A DNA stretch of 64,000 bases from Phenylobacterium kunshanense (lineage in GTDB: Bacteria; Pseudomonadota; Alphaproteobacteria; Caulobacterales; Caulobacteraceae). The translations under genes and the position numbers were made by a program. This document shows positions 1-7,466 of the stretch, piece after piece (the stretch's first letter is position 1; each line of letters starts with the position of its first letter). The notes under the pieces are model-generated. The model did no database searches and was not told where the DNA came from. It worked only from the letters and a program-made list of their open reading frames with translations. The stretch spans positions 268,614-332,613 of the forward strand of contig NZ_QFYS01000005.1 in assembly GCF_003254525.1 (NCBI RefSeq), read 5' to 3'.

Positions 1-1152
1 ACCGCCTCGGCGCTGCTGCTGGTGGTGGGCGTCGCCGCGCTGATGGAGCTGGTCGGGCTGTCGCCGGCGCTTGGCGCCTTCCTGGCGGGCGTGGTTCTGG
101 CCGAAAGCGAGTTCCGGCGCGAGCTGGAGACCGACATAGAGCCATTCCGCGGCCTTCTGCTGGGGCTCTTCTTCATCACGGTCGGGGCGGGTCTTGACCT
201 CGGCCTGGTCGCCCGAGCGCCAGTTCAGATCCTGTCGCTGACCGTGGGCCTGATGGCGGTCAAGTTCCTCGCGATGTGGGTGGTAGCCAGGCTGTTCCGC
301 CGCAACCAACGCGACTCGGCGACGATCGCTGTGTCGCTGGCGCAGGGCGGCGAGTTCGCCTTCGTTCTCCTAGGGTTCGTCGCGGCGGCGGGTGTGCTGA
401 GCCAGGCTACGACCGGGCTCGCCACAGCCGTCGTCGCCCTTTCGATGGCCCTGACGCCGGTGGCGTTCGCCCTTTACGAGCGGGTCGTCCTGGACCGCGC
501 CGGGGCCCGGGCCGAGCCGGAGCATCTGCCGTTCGACGAGGGCGCTCCGGACATCATCGTCGCCGGATTCGGCCGGTTCGGTCAGATCGCGACGCGCCTG
601 CTGATGGCCAACGACTTCAAGGTCACGATGCTGGAGTCGTCCATCGAGCAGATCGACCTGATCCGTCGGTTCGGGTGGCGCGTGCACTATGGCGACGCCA
701 GCCGGCTCGATCTGTTGCGGGCCGCCGGCGCCGACAAGGCGAAGATGCTGCTCGTGGCCATCGACGACCCCGACAAGGCGGTCGAGCTGGTGAAGGCCGC
801 CACCGAATATTTCCCGCACCTCACGATCGTGGCCCGAGCGTTCGACCGTCGTCACGCCTACGAGCTGATCAAGGTCGGCGGGGATTTCGTCGAGCGCGAG
901 ACGTTCGAGAGCGCGCTGGCGTTCGGCCGCAAGGCGTTGCTGGGGCTCGGACTCTCTGAGCGGCGGGCAGGTCATGCGGTCAGCCTGTTCCGCGAACATG
1001 ACCAGAAGCTCTTCGACAAGTTGGCCCCGGTCGCGGGCGAGGAAGAGCGTTACATCATGGCGACGCGCGACAGCCGGGCCACCATGGAGAAGCTGCTACG
1101 GGCCGAGATGCAGCGCATGGCCGCCGAGGAGGACGACCGTTCAAGGGGCTGA
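1..1152 (+). CDS. CPA2-family cation:proton antiporter with TrkA-N/RCK domain, 5' partial (KefB/KefC/YbaL type)
   Basis: The frame is open from base 1, so the first transmembrane helices lie outside the window; about 383 residues are visible. The visible N-terminal part is hydrophobic and carries CPA2 signatures: SPALGAFLAG, FFITVGAGLDL and QGGEFAFV (the last around base 345-368). A Rossmann-type TrkA-N domain follows, with the glycine motif GFGRFG near base 564-581, which in this family binds NAD(H) or nucleotides and gates the channel. The family exchanges K+ or Na+ for H+ across the inner membrane. There is no separate KefF/KefG partner in view, so glutathione gating cannot be claimed. The next gene starts 45 bp downstream on the same strand. 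The family is secure; substrate and subfamily are not. Confidence 0.88.
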   Translation, partial: TASALLLVVGVAALMELVGLSPALGAFLAGVVLAESEFRRELETDIEPFRGLLLGLFFITVGAGLDLGLVARAPVQILSLTVGLMAVKFLAMWVVARLFRRNQRDSATIAVSLAQGGEFAFVLLGFVAAAGVLSQATTGLATAVVALSMALTPVAFALYERVVLDRAGARAEPEHLPFDEGAPDIIVAGFGRFGQIATRLLMANDFKVTMLESSIEQIDLIRRFGWRVHYGDASRLDLLRAAGADKAKMLLVAIDDPDKAVELVKAATEYFPHLTIVARAFDRRHAYELIKVGGDFVERETFESALAFGRKALLGLGLSERRAGHAVSLFREHDQKLFDKLAPVAGEEERYIMATRDSRATMEKLLRAEMQRMAAEEDDRSRG

Positions 1153-1197
1153 GAAATGTCAACTGCGCGCGCCGGGCTGGCGGTGTAGAACGCGCGC

Positions 1198-2151
1198 ATG
1201 AGCCAAGCCCTCCAAATCCAGGACTCCATCGAGCCCGTTTCGTTCAAGCTGTACGATGCGGACTTCGCGGCCTTCAGTCAGAAGCTGGGCGACAGCTACG
1301 CCCGCTGGGGCTTCGCCGCGATCTCGGATCACGGCCTCGACCAGGCCCGCATCGACGCCGCGCTCGACCAGATGAAGCGGTTCTTCGCCCTGCCCGAAGA
1401 GACCAAGCTGAAGTACAAACTGCCGATCGCCGGCCAGCGCGGATACACGCCCTTCGGCGTCGAGACCGCCAAGGGACACACCCACTACGACCTCAAGGAA
1501 TTCTGGCACGTGGGCCGCGACCTGCCGGCGGGCCACCGCTTCCGCGACCACATGCCCGACAACATCTGGCCCGACGCCGAGCTGCCTGAGTTCCGGGAGA
1601 AGGTGCAGTGGCTCTACCAGGCGCTGGACGCCATGGGCCTTAAGGTGTTGCAGGCGATCAGCGTCTACCTGGACCTGCCGCGTGATTTCTTCGCCGACAA
1701 GGTCGACGTGGGCAATTCCATCCTGCGCCTGCTGCACTATCCGCCGGTGCCGCAGGACGGGCCTCACATCCGCGCGGGGGCGCACGAGGACATCAATGTC
1801 ATCACCCTGCTGCTCGGGGCCGAGGAGGCCGGGCTGGAGGTGAAGGACCACGACGGCCGCTGGATCGCGATCAATCCGCCGGCCGGCAGCCTCGTCTGCA
1901 ACATCGGCGACATGCTGCAGCGTCTGGTGAACCACAGGCTGCCGTCGACGACGCACCGGGTCGTGAACCCGGCGCCCGAGCGCCGCGGATTCCCGCGCTA
2001 CTCCACGCCGTTCTTCCTCCACTTCAACTCGGACTACTTGATCAAGACGCTGCCGAGTTGCATCGACGCGGACCACCCTGACCGGTACCCGGAGCCGATC
2101 ACGGCAGACGACTACCTCAAGGAGCGTCTGCGCGAGATCAAGCTCGCCTAG
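1198..2151 (+). CDS. 2-oxoglutarate/Fe(II)-dependent dioxygenase, isopenicillin N synthase-like
   Basis: A 317-residue cytosolic protein of the IPNS/PcbC fold. The iron facial triad is visible as H196 and D198 (in GAHEDIN) and H253 (in TTHRVV), and the co-substrate binding R-x-S is R267-S269 (RYS). An N-terminal DIOX_N region (about residues 12-115) precedes the core domain (about 175-280). Length is normal for the family. Bacterial members oxidise a wide range of small molecules, so the substrate cannot be named. The gene lies between an antiporter and a TauE-type exporter on the same strand, 28 bp before the exporter, but the neighbours do not suggest a pathway. Confidence 0.88.
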   Translation: MSQALQIQDSIEPVSFKLYDADFAAFSQKLGDSYARWGFAAISDHGLDQARIDAALDQMKRFFALPEETKLKYKLPIAGQRGYTPFGVETAKGHTHYDLKEFWHVGRDLPAGHRFRDHMPDNIWPDAELPEFREKVQWLYQALDAMGLKVLQAISVYLDLPRDFFADKVDVGNSILRLLHYPPVPQDGPHIRAGAHEDINVITLLLGAEEAGLEVKDHDGRWIAINPPAGSLVCNIGDMLQRLVNHRLPSTTHRVVNPAPERRGFPRYSTPFFLHFNSDYLIKTLPSCIDADHPDRYPEPITADDYLKERLREIKLA

Positions 2152-2179
2152 GACCGCCGCTGCGCGATAGGCAGCAGGC

Positions 2180-2932
2180 GTGATTGCCGATCCGGTCTTC
2201 TACGCCCTGGCCATTCCCGCCGTGGTGCTCATGGGGCTCGCCAAGGGCGGGTTCTCGGGCGTGGGGGCCGTGTCCATGCCCCTGCTGGCCCTGGCCGTAT
2301 CGCCGGTCCAGGCCGCAGCGATCCTCCTGCCCATTCTGATCGTGCAGGACGCGGTCAGCGTGTGGGCGTTCCGCCGGGACTGGGACCGCCGGATCCTGGT
2401 GATCATGATCCCCGGCGCCGCCGTGGGCATACTCGGCGGCTACCTGTTGGCGGCTCAGGTTTCGGCGGCCGCGGTGCTGGGTGTCCTGGGCGCGATCTCG
2501 ATCGTGTTCGCCGTGCACCGCCTTTGGCTGATGCGCGGCGGCCGGGTCCAAGCTCCGGCAAGTTCCTCAGTGGTGGTCGGCGCGGCGTTCGGGGCGGTGT
2601 CGGGCTTCACCAGCCAGATCGCCCACGCGGGCGGCCCGCCGTTCCAGATGTGGGTGCTGCCGCGCGGCCTCCCGCCGAAAACGCTGGTGGGCACCACGGC
2701 GATCTTCTTCGCCATCATCAACTGGCTCAAGGTCCCGGCCTATGCCGCCCTCGGGCAGTTCACGCCACAGAACCTGGCGGCCGTGGCGGCCCTCCTCCCA
2801 GTCGCCATCGCCTCCACCTTCGCGGGCGTTTGGCTGGTGAAGCGGGTCCAGGCTGAACGCTTCTATGTGCTGATCTACGGTCTGATGATCCCAGTGGGGG
2901 CGCACCTGATCTGGAAGGCCTTCGCGACTTAG
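2180..2932 (+). CDS. TauE/SafE-family (DUF81) membrane permease
   Basis: A 250-residue integral membrane protein with about eight predicted hydrophobic helices. Family marks include the early glycine-rich segment VVLMGLAKGGFSGVGAVSMP, and the half-repeat with SGFTSQIAHAGGPPFQMWVLP at residues 140-160, typical of TauE/SafE exporters of sulfite, sulfoacetate or other organic anions. Translation begins at a GTG at 2180; no good Shine-Dalgarno sequence precedes it and no better in-frame start fits. Its 3' end overlaps the convergent hydrolase gene by 4 bp. The substrate is unknown. Confidence 0.85.
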   Translation: MIADPVFYALAIPAVVLMGLAKGGFSGVGAVSMPLLALAVSPVQAAAILLPILIVQDAVSVWAFRRDWDRRILVIMIPGAAVGILGGYLLAAQVSAAAVLGVLGAISIVFAVHRLWLMRGGRVQAPASSSVVVGAAFGAVSGFTSQIAHAGGPPFQMWVLPRGLPPKTLVGTTAIFFAIINWLKVPAYAALGQFTPQNLAAVAALLPVAIASTFAGVWLVKRVQAERFYVLIYGLMIPVGAHLIWKAFAT

Positions 2933-3684
2933 GACGTCGCCCGGCGCGGATCGGCGATGATCGCGCCGGCCGCGTGGGCCACATGCCGGAAAAGCTCGCC
3001 GAGGCTCTCGGTCGCGACGTCGTGGCCCCCCTCGAGTTCGAACACGTGGACCATCGGGTGGGTCTGGAGAAGCGCCCGGTCGGCCCCGTCCACCAGGCTG
3101 GGCATCGCGGGAACCCTTCGCCGCTCTCCCAAGGGCGTCCGCCCGACGAGCGCCACCGTCGGGACGGAGAGCCGGTCCAAGAGGTGTCGATAGTCCCGCG
3201 CCTCGATCTTTCCCTCCGCCACGCCGAGCACGTTCCACAGGAGCTCGCGCTGGGCTTCGTCCCTGGCGATGCGGGGCAGGTCGTGCAGCGGCCAGGCGTG
3301 GGCGGTCCGCAGGAAGGGCTCCACCAGCACCAGCCGCCGTACCTGCGGGGCTGTCACCGCGAGGGCCACCAGCGCCCCGGTGGATAGGCCGAAGATCGCC
3401 GTCGGCCGGTTCGGAAACAGGGTCTGCAGCGCCGTCGTCAGTCCTCGGGAGATGGTCCCAAGGTTGTTCGGCGTCAGCGGTGGGCAGTGGTTGGAGGGCA
3501 GGTGGAAGCGCACCACGTCCACCGCGGGCAAGGTGAGCTGGAGCCGGTCGTACACCCACGACTCGGCGAAGGCGCCCGTCGCCACGACGACGAGCGGCCT
3601 TCCCGTATCCCGCCCCCACAACCAGACGGGGCCGAAGGGCGTTTCGACTTCGAACCGCTGCTCGACGTTCGCAGCGTCGGTCAT
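2929..3684 (-). CDS. alpha/beta hydrolase
   Basis: A 251-residue protein with the nucleophile elbow GLSTGA (Ser101), an early oxyanion-loop region near ATGAF (about residues 35-39), and a C-terminal GGHD (His near 224) that fits the catalytic histidine. This is a compact alpha/beta hydrolase fold with no signal peptide. It begins 10 bp after the stop of the M2 peptidase gene on the same strand, so the two are probably co-transcribed. Esterase or amidase activity on a small substrate is possible; no subfamily is recognised. Confidence 0.8.
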   Translation of the reverse strand: MTDAANVEQRFEVETPFGPVWLWGRDTGRPLVVVATGAFAESWVYDRLQLTLPAVDVVRFHLPSNHCPPLTPNNLGTISRGLTTALQTLFPNRPTAIFGLSTGALVALAVTAPQVRRLVLVEPFLRTAHAWPLHDLPRIARDEAQRELLWNVLGVAEGKIEARDYRHLLDRLSVPTVALVGRTPLGERRRVPAMPSLVDGADRALLQTHPMVHVFELEGGHDVATESLGELFRHVAHAAGAIIADPRRATS

Positions 3685-3694
3685 CGGGCCGGGG

Positions 3695-5497
3695 TCACCA
3701 GCCGCACTGTTCGCCCTTGTTCTGCTTGGTCAGCCAGGCGTCGAGTGGCTTGAAGTAGGCGGCGACGGCGCTGGCGTCGGTGCGGGTCTCGCCCGAGAAC
3801 TCGGCAAGGGCCTGCGGCCAGGGCTGGGACTGGCCCATCTCCATCATGCGGTTGAACTTCTCGCCCACCGCCTTCTGGCCGTAGACGGAGCAGCGGTGCA
3901 GCGGGCCCTTCCAGCCCGCCTGGGCGCAGGCTGCCCGGTGGAACTGGAACTGGTAGATGTGGGCCAGGAAGTAGCGGGTGTACGGCGTGTTGCCCGGCAC
4001 GTGGTACTTGGCGCCCGGGTCGAAGGCGTCGGCCGGCCGGTCGCCCGGCGGCGTCAGGCCCTGGTACTTCAGGCGCAGAGCCCACCAATCGGCATTGTAT
4101 TCCTCGGGCGTCGTCTCGCCCGAGAACACGCCCCAGCGCCAGCGGTCGACCAGGAGGCCGAACGGCATGAAGGCGATCTTGTCGAGCGCCATCTTGAGGA
4201 GGAAGGGAATATCTTCCTCTGCGCCAGGTATTTGATCAAGCAGTCCGATCTGATTCAAGTAAGTCGGAGTAGAAGCTGAAAGTGCAGCGAAGTCGCCTAT
4301 AGCTTCATGAAATCCGTCGTTCGCGCCTGAGCGGAACAGAGTCGGCTGATTCTTGTAGGCGCGTTGGTAGTAGTTGTGGCCGAGTTCGTGGTGGACGGTG
4401 CGGAAGTCGTCGGCGTTGACCTTCGTGCACATCTTGATGCGGATGTCGTCCTTGTCGTCGAGGTTCCAGGCGCTGGCGTGGCAGACGACCTCGCGGTCGC
4501 GCGGGCGGGTGATCAGCGAGCGTTCCCAGAACGTCTCGGGCAGGGGCGAGTAGCCGAGCGAAGAATAGAACGCCTCGCCGGTCTTCACCATTTTCGTGGC
4601 GTCGTAGCCCTTGGCCTCCAGCAGCTTGTCCAGGCTGTAGCTGGACGTGACGCCCTTCGGCTGCACGATGTCGTAGATGTTCCCCCACTGCTGGGCCCAC
4701 ATGTTGCCGAGCAGGTCGGCGCGGATCGGGCCCTTCCGGGGCTGCACCGCATCGCCGTACTTGTCGTTCAGCCGCGCCCGCACGTAGCAGTGCAGGTTGC
4801 GGTAGAACGGCTCGACCTGCTTCCACAGCCGGTCGGTCTCGGCGGCGAAGGCGTCGGGCTCCATGTCGTAGTTCGAGCGCCACAGGGCGCCGGTGTCCTT
4901 GAAGCCCAGGCTCTTGGCGCCCTCGTTCGACAGCGCGGCGAAGCGGGCGTAGTCCGGCTTCATCACCTTGGCGACGCCGTGCCAGCCTTCCCACACCGCC
5001 TTCAGCTCGGCCGGATCGCGGCTCTCGGCCAGCACGTCCTCGGCGTCGTTGAGGGTGATCGGCTTGCCCTTGTGCTCGAACTTGCCGGTCGAATAGGTGG
5101 AATCCAGCCTGGTCAGCAGGCCCGCCAGCTCCTCGGCCGCGCCCGGCCGGTTCGGCGCCGGCGAGACCAGGTAGAGCTTCAGCAGCTTCAGCTTGCGGGC
5201 GGTCACCGGGTCGGCCGCCACGCCGTTGAAGCGCGCGGCCTCGGTGGCCAGCCGCGTCACCGTGGCGTTCTGCTCGGCCGAGGACTTGGCCTCCAGCCAC
5301 TGGGTGTCCTCGGTGATGAAGTTGGCGCGCACCCAGGCGGCGCGGGCGGCGAAGGCGTTGACCTTGTCCAGCTCGGCCTCGGCGGCCTCGACGAAGGCCT
5401 TGGCCTCAGCGGCCGTGGGGGCTTGAGCCTGAGCCGCGACCGGCGCGGCCCAGGTGAGCGCAACGGCCGCCGCGGCGGCCATCAGCATGGTTTTCAT
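3695..5497 (-). CDS. M2-family peptidyl-dipeptidase (ACE-like zinc metallopeptidase), secreted
   Basis: A 600-residue protein starting with the signal peptide MKTMLMAAAAAVALTWAAPVAAQA. The start at 5497 was chosen over an upstream ATG because it begins exactly at the signal sequence. The zinc motif HELGH is at residues 370-374, with the downstream ligand glutamate at about 398 in GFHEAIGD, as in angiotensin-converting enzyme homologues. Such enzymes remove C-terminal dipeptides from peptides in the periplasm. Length matches bacterial single-domain members. The segment encoding about residues 379-432 (bases 4201-4362) has markedly lower GC and unusual codons (ATA, TCA, TTG, GGA) for this gene; see findings. 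An alpha/beta hydrolase follows after 10 bp. Confidence 0.92.
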   Translation of the reverse strand: MKTMLMAAAAAVALTWAAPVAAQAQAPTAAEAKAFVEAAEAELDKVNAFAARAAWVRANFITEDTQWLEAKSSAEQNATVTRLATEAARFNGVAADPVTARKLKLLKLYLVSPAPNRPGAAEELAGLLTRLDSTYSTGKFEHKGKPITLNDAEDVLAESRDPAELKAVWEGWHGVAKVMKPDYARFAALSNEGAKSLGFKDTGALWRSNYDMEPDAFAAETDRLWKQVEPFYRNLHCYVRARLNDKYGDAVQPRKGPIRADLLGNMWAQQWGNIYDIVQPKGVTSSYSLDKLLEAKGYDATKMVKTGEAFYSSLGYSPLPETFWERSLITRPRDREVVCHASAWNLDDKDDIRIKMCTKVNADDFRTVHHELGHNYYQRAYKNQPTLFRSGANDGFHEAIGDFAALSASTPTYLNQIGLLDQIPGAEEDIPFLLKMALDKIAFMPFGLLVDRWRWGVFSGETTPEEYNADWWALRLKYQGLTPPGDRPADAFDPGAKYHVPGNTPYTRYFLAHIYQFQFHRAACAQAGWKGPLHRCSVYGQKAVGEKFNRMMEMGQSQPWPQALAEFSGETRTDASAVAAYFKPLDAWLTKQNKGEQCGW

Positions 5498-5896
5498 TCG
5501 GTGGTTCCCAGACGTTTCCGTGGGCGTTCCGGACGCCCTGCTGGCGGCGAATTGAAGGCGGGCCGCCGGGGGCGTCAAGCGATGTCGGGCGTGCCGCGGG
5601 ACGGGATGGAGAAAGAACTCGAAAAACGCGCCTGGTCGCCGACCTGCGGGCCCGCTCGGCGCCGTCGCCGGGAGGCCTGCCTGCCTGTAGTCGCAAGGGG
5701 CCTCCGCGCGTGGCCGGCGAATATCCTTGCCTTTCGCGGCTATTCATGAGATAAAGCCCGCATTGAATATCGAATACGGTTCGGTTGCTCTCCTCGCTTT
5801 TTCTTCGGATCGAGCCCGGAACCGACTAATCCACCTTCGAAAATTTGATCTCGCGCCTCGTTCGAGGTGCGTGAAAACCTTGTCTAAGGAAATATC
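5498..5896. other. intergenic region with long cold-shock mRNA leader
   Basis: About 400 bp between the divergent M2 peptidase and cold-shock genes. The half nearest the cold-shock gene (about 5710-5890) is clearly AT-richer than its surroundings. A leader of this sort is usual for csp mRNAs, whose 5' UTR folds in a temperature-dependent way. A 55-residue open frame at 5582-5749 has no coding character and was not called. No sharp sigma-70-type promoter could be assigned by eye. Confidence 0.5.
5853..5872 (+). promoter_or_regulatory. hairpin in the 5' leader of the cold-shock gene
   Basis: CGCCTC and GAGGTG pair (one G-U) around a GTTC loop, 24 bases before the start codon. It could contribute to leader folding; the function is inferred only from position. 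Confidence 0.35.
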
Positions 5897-6106
5897 ATGA
5901 CGACTGGTACTGTGAAGTGGTTCAACGCCACCAAGGGCTTCGGCTTCATCCAACCCGACCAAGGCGGCGCCGACGTCTTCGTGCACATCAGCGCTGTCGA
6001 GCGCGCGGGCCTCGGCTCGCTCCACGAAGGCCAGAAGATCGGCTACGAGGTCGAACGCGATCAGCGCAGCGGCAAGATGTCCGCCGGCCAGCTGCAAGCG
6101 GCCTAG
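5897..6106 (+). CDS. cspA: cold-shock protein (CspA family)
   Basis: A 69-residue single cold-shock domain. RNP1 is present as KGFGFI (residues 14-19) and RNP2 as VFVHIS (about 28-33); the opening TGTVKWFN is canonical. It binds single-stranded RNA and DNA and acts as an RNA chaperone in the cytoplasm. The start is fixed by a Shine-Dalgarno TAAGGA 6 bases upstream of ATG. A hairpin follows the stop, and a small conserved-looking ORF begins 51 bp later on the same strand. Which csp paralogue this is cannot be told from sequence alone. Confidence 0.95.
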   Translation: MTTGTVKWFNATKGFGFIQPDQGGADVFVHISAVERAGLGSLHEGQKIGYEVERDQRSGKMSAGQLQAA

Positions 6107-6118
6107 GCGATGCGGATT

Positions 6119-6144
6119 CCGGGGAGGGCGTGAGCCCTCTCCGG
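6119..6144 (+). terminator. hairpin after cspA without a U-tract
   Basis: CCGGGGAGGG pairs with CCCTCTCCGG (one G-U) around a short loop, 13 bases after the cspA stop. There is no run of T, so it may stabilise the 3' end or attenuate rather than terminate. Confidence 0.4.
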
Positions 6145-6157
6145 TCACGGCCATACG

Positions 6158-6379
6158 ATGACGATTTCCACGATTGAACGAGCCTATCAGCTCGCGCGCT
6201 CGGGCGAGGTCGCAGACCTGCCCAGCCTCAAGCGCCGCCTGGCGTCGGAGGGCTGCCGCGCCGTCGACGCGCTGCTGGCGCCCCGGACCCTGAGCGGGCA
6301 CCTGGCCGCGATCTGCGCGGCCACTTTCAAAGCCACCCGCGGCGAAAGCGCCGATGCGGTGGCACACGGCGGGCGCTGA
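6158..6379 (+). CDS. small conserved-type hypothetical protein
   Basis: A 73-residue protein opening TISTIERAYQLARSGE and continuing with a basic helical segment (LKRRLASEGCRAV). It resembles small alphaproteobacterial proteins of unknown function that start with the same TIERAFQLA-type helix. There is no signal peptide or membrane segment. It lies 51 bp downstream of cspA and could be co-transcribed with it. Its stop overlaps the ATG of the next short ORF (TGATG). Confidence 0.6.
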   Translation: MTISTIERAYQLARSGEVADLPSLKRRLASEGCRAVDALLAPRTLSGHLAAICAATFKATRGESADAVAHGGR

Positions 6380-6534
6380 TGGGCGACCGCACACCCCGGA
6401 GCCGCATGTCCTTCACCAAGATCGTACGATCGCGCCGCCACACCGTGAGCCCGGCGCCGGTCCGTCCGTCCGTCGAGCCCCGCCCCAAGCGGGATCGGCC
6501 CATCCTCCATCTCAAGCCGGCCGCCGGCGCGTAG
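6379..6534 (+). CDS. possible small basic protein (51 aa)
   Basis: A short frame whose ATG overlaps the stop of the preceding small gene by one base, suggesting translational coupling. The product is very basic and proline-rich (MGDRTPRSRMSFTKIVRSRR onward, 51 residues). An internal ATG at residue 10 is an alternative start. No family is recognised. GC-rich DNA easily produces such frames by chance, so this is tentative. Confidence 0.3.
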   Translation: MGDRTPRSRMSFTKIVRSRRHTVSPAPVRPSVEPRPKRDRPILHLKPAAGA

Positions 6535-6574
6535 CGAACCGGCCGCCACGCGGGGCGGGGAGGGGACTCAAGAT

Positions 6575-6685
6575 GCTCCCCTCAGGGGGAGCTGTCGCGG
6601 AGCGACTGAGGGGGTTTCATCCCCAGAGTTCAGCGGCGGAAACCCCCTCCGGCCCTCCGGGCCACCTCCCCCTGTGGGGGAGGAT
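6575..6685. repeat. multi-hairpin intergenic repeat element (REP-like)
   Basis: A compact run of nested inverted repeats: GCTCCCCTCAGGGGGAGC, GTCGCGGAGCGAC, GAGGGGGTTTC with its complement GAAACCCCCTC, then CCTCCCCCTGTGGGGGAGG. This looks like a dispersed intergenic palindromic element of Caulobacteraceae. It lies beyond the 3' end of the carbonic anhydrase gene and could also insulate transcripts. The 245-bp gap 6535-6779 holds only this and the following element. Confidence 0.65.
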
Positions 6686-6710
6686 CTTGGGCCCGTAACG
6701 GGGCGGAGGG

Positions 6711-6776
6711 GGGCTTTGACTTTCAGCCCCAAGGCAGACTTTGCGGCGGGCGCGTTCGCGCCATCACCCCCCCCCG
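6711..6776. repeat. intergenic repeat, copy 1 (second copy at 63793-63870)
   Basis: This segment shares the ordered blocks GGGCTT, AGCCC-AA-GCAG-CTTTGCGG and GCGTTCGCGCCATC, then a C-rich end, with 63793-63870, 57 kb away. Between the blocks the sequence differs. The core forms a small dyad (CAAGGC-AG-ACTTTG here). It is not coding in any supported frame. Confidence 0.55.
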
Positions 6777-6779
6777 CCG

Positions 6780-7406
6780 TCAGTCCTCGAACTCGGCCAG
6801 GTCCTCGGGGCCGGCGACGGTGACGTCGAGATCCGTCACCAGGCCCGTGCCCAGGGTGTAGACCCAGCCGTGGACGCTGAGCGGCTGGCCCCGGCGCCAG
6901 GCGTCCTGGACGAAGACGTCCGAGGCCACGTTGCGCACCTGGCGGATCACGTTCAGCTCGACCAGCCGGTCCCAGCGGGCCTTCTCGTCGGGCAGGGCGT
7001 CCAGCTCGTGCCGGTGGCACTGGTGCACCTCGCGGATCGGATGCAGCCAGTGGTCGACGAGGCCCCGGCGCTTGCCGTCCACCGCCGCGGCCACGCCGCC
7101 GCAGCCGTAGTGGCCGACCACCAGGATGTGCTTCACCTTCAGCACGTCGACGGCGAACTGCAGCACCGACAGGTAGTTGGCGTCCTGCGGCGGGGCGAGG
7201 TTGGCGACGTTGCGGTGCACGAACAGCTCGCCGGGATCCAGGCCGACGATGTCGTTGGCGGGCACGCGGCTGTCGGCGCAGCCGATCCACAGGTACTCGG
7301 GGGCCTGCTGGCCCTCCAGGCGCTTGAAGAAGCCGGGGTCGACGGCGACCTTGCCGGCCGCCCAGTCCTTGTTCTTGGCTTTCAGGTCTTCGAGGGTCTT
7401 GGGCAT
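6780..7406 (-). CDS. can: beta-class carbonic anhydrase
   Basis: A 208-residue enzyme that interconverts CO2 and bicarbonate. The zinc ligands of the beta class are all visible: C43 and D45 in CADSRVP, H99 and C102 in HYGCGG. Length is typical (about 200-220). There is no signal peptide, so it is cytoplasmic. The start is ATG at 7406. Upstream on the same strand, 60 bp away, ends the zeta-GST gene; co-transcription is possible but has no obvious functional link. Confidence 0.95.
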   Translation of the reverse strand: MPKTLEDLKAKNKDWAAGKVAVDPGFFKRLEGQQAPEYLWIGCADSRVPANDIVGLDPGELFVHRNVANLAPPQDANYLSVLQFAVDVLKVKHILVVGHYGCGGVAAAVDGKRRGLVDHWLHPIREVHQCHRHELDALPDEKARWDRLVELNVIRQVRNVASDVFVQDAWRRGQPLSVHGWVYTLGTGLVTDLDVTVAGPEDLAEFED

Positions 7407-7466
7407 CGGGGGATGTCTCGGCTCTCTAGGGGGCGGGGCGGACGCGAGGGGGCGCCTGGCGGTTGG

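Noticed and set aside
5582..5749. 55-residue frame upstream of cspA
   Set aside because: No ribosome site, Arg-rich chance composition, and it lies in a divergent promoter region.
6535..6780. Possible CRISPR-like array from repeated GGGGGAG units
   Set aside because: The repeats are inverted hairpin arms of unequal spacing, not direct repeats with unique spacers.
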